This document shows positions 1-6,629 of a DNA stretch of 37,709 bases, piece after piece (the stretch's first letter is position 1; each line of letters starts with the position of its first letter). The stretch is from Nanobdellati archaeon (GTDB taxonomy: Archaea > Nanobdellota > Nanobdellia > Woesearchaeales > JAADFO01): NCBI GenBank assembly GCA_013152815.1, contig JAADFO010000003.1:1-37709 (forward strand). The letters run 5' to 3'. The notes under the pieces were generated by a model that was not told the origin of the DNA, did not search any database, and saw only the letters and a program-made list of their open reading frames with translations. Position numbers and translations under genes: made by a program.

Positions 1-4
1 GTGC

Positions 5-472
5 TCAGCTCAGGGGATGGTTCCAATAGCCATCGCCGATCCAATGGAGGTTCTTGCAGACCTTGCCGCCTATCATGGTCTGCATGGTTTTCCCATCATA
101 CAGGGCCTGAGCGACGCAGAGCGGCTTCCTGTTCTTCTCATCGACGACGGCCACGATCTGCCCTTCTCTGATGCCTTCGGAGATAGCGACAATCCCTGGT
201 CGCATCACGTCAGCACCCGATACCATGAACTTGACCGCTCCCATGTCGACGACCACTTCAGGAAGAAAAGGATTTTTCAGGAGAAGCTTCAGATGGGGGA
301 TGTACGTGCCATCGATGAGGAGGAACCGGATCGTCCCGTTTATCTCAAGCAGCATGTCATCGATGAGATTGAGGCTGTCCTTCTTTCCTATGAATTCCCT
401 GAGCCCGTAGGCTATCTCAAGCATGCTGTTGATGCTCTTCCGGTCCCGGTTGCTCAGTTGTCGGTTTCCCAT
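5..472 (-). CDS. MCT-1/Tma20-type PUA domain protein
   Basis: 155-residue protein with a short N-terminal pre-PUA region (about 1-70) and a C-terminal PUA RNA-binding domain. The segment VDMGAVKFMVSGADVMRPG (75-92 region) is the signature of the MCT-1/Tma20 family, which in eukaryotes binds the 40S subunit with DENR and acts in non-canonical initiation and recycling. The archaeal relatives are presumed to bind RNA or the ribosome; their exact role is not settled. The start ATG lies inside the end of the upstream DUF371 gene (19-nt overlap in another frame), so the two are almost certainly co-transcribed and translationally coupled. The gene is complete: its stop is 5 nt from the window edge, and whatever follows in the operon is outside. 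Confidence 0.88.
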   Translation of the reverse strand: MGNRQLSNRDRKSINSMLEIAYGLREFIGKKDSLNLIDDMLLEINGTIRFLLIDGTYIPHLKLLLKNPFLPEVVVDMGAVKFMVSGADVMRPGIVAISEGIREGQIVAVVDEKNRKPLCVAQALYDGKTMQTMIGGKVCKNLHWIGDGYWNHPLS

Positions 473-858
473 GGGCCAAGAGTTATGGTTATGCGCGTCT
501 CGTTCTTGTTTATTCTTGCTCTCATCGTATCAGGGATGTCTTTCGCCGAAAGGTCTGCATGTTGACCAAGGGTCCGTCTGGAGGAAAATCCGCTCTTTCG
601 GATGACGAGTTCGTGGCTGTCAAGGAACCCGGGATTTGAAGTGAAATGGATGCTTACCTGTTCGCCTCCTGCTGAGATGGTCATCCTGCCCTTTGGATGA
701 GTTTGCACGAACTTCCTGAGTTTCATCAGGTCATAATCCGCCCTGACACCGATGATGCAATCACCGGCTGGCGTCACATCGGTTTCCTTGGTGAATTCCA
801 GGGTCCGCTCATGTAAGGCGGTGATATTCGGATGTCCCCACGCAGAGAATCGTATCAT
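454..858 (-). CDS. DUF371 family protein
   Basis: 134-residue protein matching the archaeal DUF371 family from memory: GHPN at residues 8-11 and DCIIGVRAD at 33-41 are its conserved blocks. Function unknown. A longer reading frame continues upstream to 1098, but it crosses the divergent promoter and is antisense to the neighbouring gene; the start at 858 is preferred because it lies about 25 nt from the centre of the TATA palindrome at 876-891, as expected of a leaderless archaeal mRNA, and because family homology begins there. It overlaps the start of the MCT-1-type PUA gene by 19 nt, which suggests a shared RNA- or translation-related role (inference). Confidence 0.85.
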   Translation of the reverse strand: MIRFSAWGHPNITALHERTLEFTKETDVTPAGDCIIGVRADYDLMKLRKFVQTHPKGRMTISAGGEQVSIHFTSNPGFLDSHELVIRKSGFSSRRTLGQHADLSAKDIPDTMRARINKNETRITITLGPWETDN

Positions 859-875
859 CAAAGATGACGAACGAA

Positions 876-891
876 AAGTATTTAAATACTT
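876..891. promoter_or_regulatory. Palindromic bidirectional TATA element
   Basis: AAGTATTTAAATACTT is a perfect 16-bp palindrome between two divergent genes. TTTAAATA reads as an archaeal TATA box on both strands. A start about 26 nt downstream falls at 858 on the minus strand (the DUF371 ATG, leaderless) and near 909 on the plus strand (about 20 nt before the ATG at 929, leaving room for its Shine-Dalgarno site). Confidence 0.75.
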
Positions 892-928
892 AACTGCTAT
901 GGGCAATAAGAAAAAAGGGGTGCACAGC

Positions 929-1546
929 ATGAAAGATGATGACGAATATGAGTTGACTCCACATAAGGAACTCATAAAGCTTCGCCAAGAGCTTGAGAGG
1001 CTGAAGAAGGACAGCATCTCCGATACGTCCAGCGATGACCTTCTGGGCCATATAAAAGAGCTCAACCATTCTATCAAGTCTCTCACTATCCTCTTCAAGG
1101 ATGCTGCTCAGGACATCTCGCATTCTGATGAGAAGATCCACACGGTCCAGCAGAATTTCAATCCGATGATGGAGCGGCTGGACATGCTTGTTGAGCAGAA
1201 CAAGAAGATCGCTGCAGGGATCGTGAGTGTCGCAGAGCTCATCCGTGAGAAGATGAACGAGCCCCTGCATCCAGAACCTGCAGCCATGCCCTCCTCGCTC
1301 TACGGAAGCACCCCTTCCCTGGGCCCTCAGGGACTTCAGAGCCTTCCGAAGGAACCGGCAGCACCATCCTTCTCCTCTGCACCGCCGATGCCGCCGATGG
1401 GAGGATTGCAGCAAGCAGGCAACCTTACGCCTCCTCCCATGAGTTTTTCCTCATCCGCTGGTTCAGGTTCACCGCCTCTCCCCGATCCCTTCGCCGACAG
1501 CGAGTCAACTGACAGCAAGAAAGGATTGTTCTCGAAATTCCGATGA
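929..1546 (+). CDS. Coiled-coil protein with Pro/Ser-rich tail, unknown function
   Basis: 205-residue protein that I do not recognise. Residues 1-110 are charged and heptad-like (helical, probably coiled coil, e.g. LIKLRQELERLKKD near residue 15); residues about 115-190 are Pro/Ser/Gly/Met-rich and likely disordered; the last residues are basic (KKGLFSKFR). No signal peptide or membrane segment. I chose the ATG at 929 because AGGGGTG ends about 7 nt upstream and the predicted transcription start is near 909; an in-frame ATG at 899 would precede that start. First gene of an apparent operon: its stop overlaps the next start as ATGA. A cytoskeletal or membrane-adaptor role is possible but nothing in the sequence proves it. 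Confidence 0.72.
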   Translation: MKDDDEYELTPHKELIKLRQELERLKKDSISDTSSDDLLGHIKELNHSIKSLTILFKDAAQDISHSDEKIHTVQQNFNPMMERLDMLVEQNKKIAAGIVSVAELIREKMNEPLHPEPAAMPSSLYGSTPSLGPQGLQSLPKEPAAPSFSSAPPMPPMGGLQQAGNLTPPPMSFSSSAGSGSPPLPDPFADSESTDSKKGLFSKFR

Positions 1547-1809
1547 GCACAGACCCATTCGCCTGGAAAAGGTTCCTGCAGGTAACTGAACGCCTGATAG
1601 ATGCGGCCAGCAGGAAGGATGTGCAGCTGAGACAGGATCCCTCTGCGCTCCATGGACGGATACGCTATCTTGAAGACAGGATCAAGACCCTTGAGATCAT
1701 CACCAGGAAACACCCTGCCAAGAAGAATAAGACCAGCCTAAAAACCAGGAGGAAGAAAATACCTAAAAAGACCGACCTGCCGAAAAAGCACAAGACGACC
1801 AGAATATGA
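1543..1809 (+). CDS. Small basic protein, unknown function
   Basis: 88-residue protein, not recognised. Residues 1-55 look helical (FLQVTERLIDAASRK, then IRYLEDRIKTLEII); residues 56-88 are a lysine/arginine-rich tail (for example KTRRKKIPKKTDLPKKHK), suggesting nucleic-acid or ribosome contact. Start overlaps the preceding stop by 4 nt (ATGA), a strong sign of translational coupling, and its own stop overlaps the next possible start in the same way. No cysteines or recognisable enzymatic motif. Confidence 0.6.
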   Translation: MSTDPFAWKRFLQVTERLIDAASRKDVQLRQDPSALHGRIRYLEDRIKTLEIITRKHPAKKNKTSLKTRRKKIPKKTDLPKKHKTTRI

Positions 1810-1994
1810 GCAAGCCTCCCGATCATGAACAGGAAAGACAATCAAAGGAAGAGAAGACAGAAACGAAGAAAGGCATAGAACCCCGTTCACTAGGACATGC
1901 CCTTTCTCTTTCTGTATTGAGCTATTTTATATTGAGCTATTTTATTAAGTGCGGGTATGAAACCCACGCGCGAGTCAGAGATCCCGTGCCATGA
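1806..1994 (+). CDS. Possible 62-aa protein, third in the operon
   Basis: Candidate small gene starting at an ATGA overlap with the preceding gene. The first 25 residues are very charged (Glu/Lys), followed by one short hydrophobic stretch containing a duplicated pentapeptide (VLSYF ILSYF) encoded by an exact tandem 15-bp repeat, then a Cys and a basic tail. The 3 prime end overlaps the convergent DUF1931 gene by 20 nt. It may be real (coupled start) or merely an open stretch of an operon tail; no homologue comes to mind. Confidence 0.3.
   Translation: MSKPPDHEQERQSKEEKTETKKGIEPRSLGHALSLSVLSYFILSYFIKCGYETHARVRDPVP
1915..1944. repeat. Exact tandem duplication, 2 x 15 bp
   Basis: TATTGAGCTATTTTA occurs twice head-to-tail (1915-1929, 1930-1944). 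The unit is a multiple of three, so the doubtful 62-aa reading frame stays open through it. Looks like a recent slippage or duplication event. Confidence 0.9.
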
Positions 1995-2145
1995 CCGTCT
2001 TTCTGCTGTTGGCGTTTGCCCGTTCACATGCTTCCTTGATGAGGGCTTTTACCTTCTCATCGAGTTTTTCAGAAAAATCAGAGGCCACGCTGTAATCTCC
2101 AAACTCTTTGGTCAGTTCTTTCACTTTAGCCTTGACAATGACCAT
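1975..2145 (-). CDS. DUF1931 histone-fold protein
   Basis: 56-residue protein: a single short histone-fold-like unit with the family features AKVKEL near the N-terminus, ALIKEACERANAN in the central helix and the C-terminal KTVMARDL strand-helix cap. DUF1931 proteins are small archaeal and bacterial histone-fold proteins, possibly DNA-binding. An in-frame ATG 39 nt upstream exists, but the start at 2145 has GAGGTG about 5 nt upstream (2151-2156) and matches the family start. Monocistronic, convergent with the operon at 929-1994. An A/T-rich tandem repeat at 2215-2234 lies where its promoter should be. Confidence 0.8.
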   Translation of the reverse strand: MVIVKAKVKELTKEFGDYSVASDFSEKLDEKVKALIKEACERANANSRKTVMARDL

Positions 2146-2214
2146 CTTTTCACCTCTGTCGCATTCTTGTGGACCGGTACGCACTGCCTGCGGAAGGATG
2201 CGGCGTGCAATCGC

Positions 2215-2234
2215 ATATTGTATGATATTGTATG
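2215..2234. repeat. Tandem 2 x 10 bp repeat in the DUF1931 upstream region
   Basis: ATATTGTATG is repeated exactly twice (2215-2224, 2225-2234). It sits 70-89 nt upstream of the DUF1931 start on the minus strand and includes TATA-like sequence, so it may be part of that promoter; a start near 2189 would leave a leader of about 44 nt. Confidence 0.7.
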
Positions 2235-2337
2235 CATTGCATGAATACCGGCCCTGCCTGATGTCCTGATGTCGATCTTCTTAAAGTTTATCTGAAAGTC
2301 TTTTTTAAGTCTTTCGGAAAACATGACCACCACAAAG

Positions 2338-2345
2338 TTTATATA
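2338..2345 (+). promoter_or_regulatory. TATA box of the Ig-repeat lipoprotein gene
   Basis: TTTATATA. Predicted start near 2368 leaves a leader of about 66 nt that contains a perfect 6-bp hairpin, CATGTC/GACATG (2374-2390, 5-nt loop), and a GAGGTG ribosome-binding site at 2421-2426. Confidence 0.55.
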
Positions 2346-2433
2346 TCATTTCCCTGACTAAGAATAGCGACACCATGTCTGGATGACATGATAGTTAAAT
2401 CTTCAAACGAAAGCGTATAAGAGGTGGGTGGTG

Positions 2434-3855
2434 ATGGATATGCAAGGTAGCAATAGGCATTTCGTGTTTATCGTTTTGTTTTCTCTCGGCATCATGAGCA
2501 TTATCGCGTTGGCCGGCTGTCAGCCTGTGAGCGTCGGAACTCCCGAATGCCCGCCTGGGCAGGTCTGCATACCTGCTGACCAGGCCAAGGATATGGGGAT
2601 CGTCGGCGGCAATGCGAATCAGACGGCCCCTGTTGATTCAGGGGTCACCAAGGTGGACATGGATGTCCTGCTGAACAATGGTTCTGCCGGAGGGGATCTG
2701 GAGAATACAACAGAGCAGGGTGCTCTGGAGACCTCGCCCGTCGAGGAGACTTCTGAGGAGAACAAGACAGGAGAGACGCAGCCGGGAGAACAGCCTCAAG
2801 AGATGCTCCCTGCTGAAGAGACCGGTCAGGAACAGGCTCCTGCTCCTGCAGGACCTCCCTCTGCAGAGGTTCCTGTAAAGACCTATGACGAGGGCGACCT
2901 GGTCAGTTTTCCTAACCTGAAGGCGACCGACCCGGATGGCGACAAGGTCACGTTCACCTTCAGCCCTCCTCTTGATGCGCAGGGGACCTGGCAGACCAAG
3001 CGTGGCGATGCCGGAAAATATCGCGTCACCATAACCGCATCCGACGGAGTCAACGAGGTGAGCAAAGATGTGGATCTGGTCATCCTTCCGGTGAACGCTC
3101 CGCCCATTCTTGAAGGTGTCGAAGATGTCATCGTCGATGAAGGTCAGACCGTGAGCTTCAACCCCGTCGTGACCGACCCTGACGAAGATGATATCACCAT
3201 AACCTACAGCGGTTGGATGACCTCCTCAGAGAAGAAGACAGGCTATGGTGATGCAGGCACCTATGATGTCACCGTCACAGCCAGTGATGGTATCCATGAC
3301 GTCTCCAAGACCGTCACCGTCACCGTGATGGATGTCAATCGGGCGCCCACCATAGATGCGGTGGACTATATGCCCGTCGTGACAGAGGGAGATACGGTCT
3401 CTCTGGTGGTGAACGCCTCCGACCTTGACGGCGATGCGCTCGAGACCACCTTTGCACCACCCCTCGATAAGGATGGCAGATGGGTCACGCAGGTCGGAGA
3501 TGCAGGCGACTATGAACTGACCATCACGGTCTCCGACGGCAAGGTGTCGGTCATCAAGAAGGTGCCTCTGACGGTAAAAGCCTACAACAACCCGCCGGTC
3601 ATCTCAGGTCTTGAGGACATGACCGTGAAGGAAGGCGATACCATCGTGCTCCAGCCCACGGTCAGCGATGCCGATGGCGATCAGGTCAGCATATCCTATT
3701 CCGGATGGATGACCTCGTCGACCTACACCACGACCTATGATGATGCCGGAACCCATAGCGTCACGGTGACTGCCGATGACGGAAAGGCGAGTGTGTCCAA
3801 GACCATCACCATCACGGTCGAGGATGTGAACAGGCCGCCGGTCTTCGAGATCTGA
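2434..3855 (+). CDS. Lipoprotein with four Ig-like (cadherin/PKD-type) domains
   Basis: 473-residue surface protein. Residues 1-29 are a lipoprotein signal with hydrophobic core and lipobox ALAGC (Cys29 would be lipidated). Residues about 55-145 are a Glu/Gln/Pro/Thr-rich disordered stalk. Four tandem beta-sandwich domains follow (about 146-218, 220-301, 302-385, 386-470), each with a DxDGD-type turn and a DAGxYxxTVTxSDG strand pair. Domains 1 and 3 share a PPLDxxGxW block and domains 2 and 4 share YSGWMTSS, an ABAB pattern. Start chosen at 2434 because GAGGTG lies 7 nt upstream; GTG codons at 2428 and 2431 are alternatives. Followed by a T-rich terminator. Probably adhesion or cell-surface structure (inference). 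Confidence 0.85.
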   Translation: MDMQGSNRHFVFIVLFSLGIMSIIALAGCQPVSVGTPECPPGQVCIPADQAKDMGIVGGNANQTAPVDSGVTKVDMDVLLNNGSAGGDLENTTEQGALETSPVEETSEENKTGETQPGEQPQEMLPAEETGQEQAPAPAGPPSAEVPVKTYDEGDLVSFPNLKATDPDGDKVTFTFSPPLDAQGTWQTKRGDAGKYRVTITASDGVNEVSKDVDLVILPVNAPPILEGVEDVIVDEGQTVSFNPVVTDPDEDDITITYSGWMTSSEKKTGYGDAGTYDVTVTASDGIHDVSKTVTVTVMDVNRAPTIDAVDYMPVVTEGDTVSLVVNASDLDGDALETTFAPPLDKDGRWVTQVGDAGDYELTITVSDGKVSVIKKVPLTVKAYNNPPVISGLEDMTVKEGDTIVLQPTVSDADGDQVSISYSGWMTSSTYTTTYDDAGTHSVTVTADDGKASVSKTITITVEDVNRPPVFEI

Positions 3856-3870
3856 GCGGGACAGCCGTCC

Positions 3871-3895
3871 TTTCTTTTTTTTCTTTTTTTCTTTT
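3871..3895 (+). terminator. T-rich terminator after the lipoprotein gene
   Basis: Three nearly uninterrupted T runs separated by single C residues, 16 nt after the stop codon; typical archaeal oligo-T termination, no hairpin needed. Confidence 0.75.
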
Positions 3896-3991
3896 GCCCT
3901 GCTTTTTTCTTACAAGAATGATTCACTTCTTTTTGATAGTGAATATAAAAACCTTTTTAAATGACATCCTATTCCCCCTTCATGAAAACCC

Positions 3992-4309
3992 ATGGAAAGA
4001 ACCATAACGATGATAGCGCTGCTGATTGTGCTGGCACTTTTTGGACTCTATCTCCTTGAAGCGGTGGACCTGGTCACCACAAGTGTCGTGGTGGCGCTCC
4101 CGGCGTCCATTGAGCATGCGACATCGACGGGCAAGACAGCCGTGACAGGTGCGGAAGGAATGCAGAACGCTGCTGCGGACGACGGATATATGGATGCCGA
4201 CCGGCTGACCATCTATGTAGAAGAGAAGAATCCGGACACATGGATGGTGCGAAAGACGCCTGGACACAAGCAGGAACTCAGACGCCAGGGAATGCCTCTG
4301 CTCTGCTGA
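3992..4309 (+). CDS. Small single-pass membrane or secreted protein, unknown
   Basis: 105-residue protein, not recognised. Residues 5-37 are hydrophobic (IALLIVLALFGLYLLEAVD then a second stretch VTTSVVVALP), consistent with a membrane anchor or signal sequence; the remainder is polar with an acidic middle and ends in LLC. No Shine-Dalgarno site; TATA-like AATATAAAAA at about 3942-3951 and TTTTTAAAT near 3953 would give a short leader. Convergent with the Endonuclease Q gene. It may be a small cell-envelope protein. Confidence 0.5.
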   Translation: MERTITMIALLIVLALFGLYLLEAVDLVTTSVVVALPASIEHATSTGKTAVTGAEGMQNAAADDGYMDADRLTIYVEEKNPDTWMVRKTPGHKQELRRQGMPLLC

Positions 4310-4371
4310 GAGGCCACCTGAGCCACCTATCCAAGGACACCACCTTTCAGAGCATTCAATGGACATTCCAT

Positions 4372-5658
4372 TCAACTGAAGAAGTCCTTCAATCCACGTT
4401 GCGTTGCTGCAGCTGTCGGTGGCTGATGCCTGCCTGCCTCCCGGGACGCCGATTTCTGGTCTGCTGATATCTTCGCTTGTCCATAGGCGCCGTCATAACC
4501 GGGCGTGACGTCGATCTTTCCCTGCCTGTTCCTGAGGATGAGTGCTGTCAGTGCCGGTGAGAAGACCTTTTCCAGCTCTTCAGGCGGTTTCTCCAGGAGG
4601 ATGCAAAATTCGGTCTTGAATTGTGTGATGGCCTGGTCATAGATCTTCCAGACATGCTTGGTGTTGAGACCTTTGCCGGTCGCGAGAGCGATGAGCTCTG
4701 AAAGGGGAAGGAGCGAATGGAAGGGCACGGCCTGCTGTGGAACAAAGCCGGGCTCTCGGTCGGCAAGCTCATTGACCCGATGGAGGACCCCAAGTGTGAG
4801 CGGCCGTTTGCAGACAGGGCAGATATTCTTGAGTTCCATGGCCTTTTCTGGACTGAGAGAGATGTTGCAGTTCCGATGGCCGTCATAATGGTATTTTCCG
4901 TAGCTGGGATTCACTTCGATGGTCCCGGTCATCCCTTCCCTGGTCTTCAGTGCCTTTTGTAGGGCATCATAGGTGAACGACCTGAGGTCGAAAAGGTTGG
5001 CCTCTCTGCCTATCCTCCAGGGCCAGAACGAATGGGAATCTGAATTGGAGACAAGGGTGAACCTGTCCAGGGCAGAGAGCCGCCAGTTCATGGGAGGATC
5101 CGATGAGAGACCGGTCTCGAGCGCATGGATATGTCGGGTCTGGTCTTTGAAGCAATCCTCTATGGCATCAAAGCCTGACTGGGATCCGAAAAGGCCGAAC
5201 CAGGGAGTCCAGATATGGGCGGGTATCACCTCGATCCGCTTGTTGATGGATTTCATCTCTGCGACAAAGTCTGCCGAGCTGAGGTTGAAGATGGGCCGGC
5301 CATCATAGTCAAGCCGCCCATGCCTGAGCATCTGTTCATTTATCTGGTCGACCGTAGCGAAGTCAGGGGCCCAGACCACAAGGTGTATCCGACGTCCTTT
5401 TCCGAGATCAGTATAGACAAAAGAGAGTTCGGTCGTCAGAAGGAACGGAAAATCGGTCTTGCTGCGGAGGATGCCGCTGCCGTCCTCGTTCAGACTCCTC
5501 TTCAGTTCCTGGATCCAGACAGGATGGGTGAAATCGCCTGTGCCTATCAGGTCCAGACCCTTGACTTTTCCCCATTTCTCGAGATTGAGAAGGTCGAGGT
5601 TCTTGGAGGTGGCCCTGCTATATTTGGAATGCAGATGAAGGTCGGCATATATTCTCAT
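4372..5658 (-). CDS. Endonuclease Q (PHP-domain DNA repair nuclease)
   Basis: 428-residue PHP-fold protein. Metal-site motifs are visible: ADLHLHSKYSRATS near the N-terminus, GTGDFTHP, PAHIWTPWFGLFGS and NSDSHSFWPWRIGREAN. A small zinc-binding segment follows (NCNISL ... CPVCKRPL). This arrangement and length match Endonuclease Q of Thermococcales, which nicks 5 prime of deaminated bases (uracil, hypoxanthine) and abasic sites. The C-terminus QRGLKDFF (420-427) is a textbook PCNA-interacting (PIP) box, as expected since EndoQ is known to work with PCNA. Start ATG lies about 25 nt from the TATA centre at 5682, so it is probably leaderless; it diverges from a HAD phosphatase gene. Confidence 0.9.
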   Translation of the reverse strand: MRIYADLHLHSKYSRATSKNLDLLNLEKWGKVKGLDLIGTGDFTHPVWIQELKRSLNEDGSGILRSKTDFPFLLTTELSFVYTDLGKGRRIHLVVWAPDFATVDQINEQMLRHGRLDYDGRPIFNLSSADFVAEMKSINKRIEVIPAHIWTPWFGLFGSQSGFDAIEDCFKDQTRHIHALETGLSSDPPMNWRLSALDRFTLVSNSDSHSFWPWRIGREANLFDLRSFTYDALQKALKTREGMTGTIEVNPSYGKYHYDGHRNCNISLSPEKAMELKNICPVCKRPLTLGVLHRVNELADREPGFVPQQAVPFHSLLPLSELIALATGKGLNTKHVWKIYDQAITQFKTEFCILLEKPPEELEKVFSPALTALILRNRQGKIDVTPGYDGAYGQAKISADQKSASREAGRHQPPTAAATQRGLKDFFS

Positions 5659-5671
5659 GCTGGGTGGGTGG

Positions 5672-5696
5672 GGAAAACATTATAAAAACGTTTTCC
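5672..5696. promoter_or_regulatory. Symmetric divergent promoter of EndoQ and HAD genes
   Basis: GGAAAAC (5672-5678) and its inverse GTTTTCC (5690-5696) flank the TATA-like core ATTATAAAAA. The two arms sit where the purine-rich BRE would be for each direction, so one TATA could serve both genes: expected starts fall near 5657 (EndoQ ATG at 5658) and near 5709 (HAD ATG at 5713). Confidence 0.65.
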
Positions 5697-5712
5697 TCTT
5701 CAGGGCTTGAAG

Positions 5713-6519
5713 ATGGCGAAGAAGACCAGGAAAGAGGAACATCAGCGCAGGGGAACGGACAGGGCTTCGTCCTTGAAGGAAGAGAAAGGAAGGACAGTGA
5801 AGATGGTCATCTTCGATCTTGATGATACGCTGTTCCCCTCTTCTCAGCTCAGCAAGAACGCCAGGATACATGCCTGTGAGGCCATGATTCGAGAAGGCCT
5901 TCCTGCAAGATCACCTCTTGAGGCCCAGACGAAACTGAAGCGCATCGTGCAGGAACACGGCTCAAACTATCAGGATCATTTCGGCAAGCTCTGTGAGAGC
6001 TACCATATCAGGCCGACGCCCAAGATCATCGCAGCAGGGATCGTCGCGTATCACAAGATAAAGGTCGCCCGTATCGACCTTTTCCCCAAGGTACAGGACA
6101 CCCTGCTTTCCCTCATCAAAGAAGGCTATCGTCTGGTCCTGATAACTGAAGGGAACCCCATAAAGCAATGGGAGAAGATCATACGGCTCAACATCCGTCC
6201 CTATTTCCAGACCATCAGGGCTGTTGACTCTCAGAGACCTGACCTCAAGCGAAAGGCTTTTGAGGACCTCTGGATCATGCTCCGGAAGGAATCGGCCGGA
6301 GCGGCCGGAGGCATCAGCCCAAAACAGATTGTCGTGGTAGGAGATCGGTTGGACCGGGAGATCTCCTACGGAAACAGGCTGGGGTTCATCACCGTCCGTG
6401 TATTGCAGGGTCGACGAAGAGCCAGATCTTCCATCAGCAAAAGAGAGGTCCCCACCTATACCCTGAAGGAGATAGCAGACCTTCCGGGGCTGCTTCATCG
6501 CATCGATCCCAAGAGATGA
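5713..6519 (+). CDS. HAD-superfamily hydrolase
   Basis: 268-residue predicted phosphatase. HAD motif I is DLDDTLF (35-41), motif II LVLITEGN, motif III the Lys in KRKAFE, and motif IV VVVGDRLDREISYGN. The cap between motifs I and II is helical (C1 type). The first 30 residues are a basic, charged extension before the domain; a start at the internal ATG 5803 is possible but the promoter geometry (TATA centre about 30 nt upstream) supports 5713, or TTG at 5707. Substrate cannot be told from sequence. Divergent from EndoQ, convergent with the thermosome gene. Confidence 0.82.
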   Translation: MAKKTRKEEHQRRGTDRASSLKEEKGRTVKMVIFDLDDTLFPSSQLSKNARIHACEAMIREGLPARSPLEAQTKLKRIVQEHGSNYQDHFGKLCESYHIRPTPKIIAAGIVAYHKIKVARIDLFPKVQDTLLSLIKEGYRLVLITEGNPIKQWEKIIRLNIRPYFQTIRAVDSQRPDLKRKAFEDLWIMLRKESAGAAGGISPKQIVVVGDRLDREISYGNRLGFITVRVLQGRRRARSSISKREVPTYTLKEIADLPGLLHRIDPKR

Positions 6520-6583
6520 TGAACCTCCAGGCGGAGGCGAAACAGACAAGAAAATGAAAAGGGGAAAGAAAGGGAAAGACCTG

Positions 6584-6602
6584 AAAAGGGGAAAAAAGAT
6601 AT
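6584..6602 (-). terminator. T-rich terminator after the thermosome gene
   Basis: On the minus strand, ATCTTTTTTCCCCTTTTC lies about 30 nt past the thermosome stop codon. Confidence 0.55.
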
Positions 6603-6629
6603 GAGCTGAATTGTCTCTTTAGTCTCTCT

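Noticed and set aside
752-928. Upstream extension of the coiled-coil gene
   Set aside because: Would cross the palindromic promoter and lie antisense to DUF371; the ATG at 929 has a ribosome-binding site.
859-1098. Upstream extension of DUF371
   Set aside because: Ser/Phe-rich antisense sequence over the neighbouring gene; TATA geometry favours 858.
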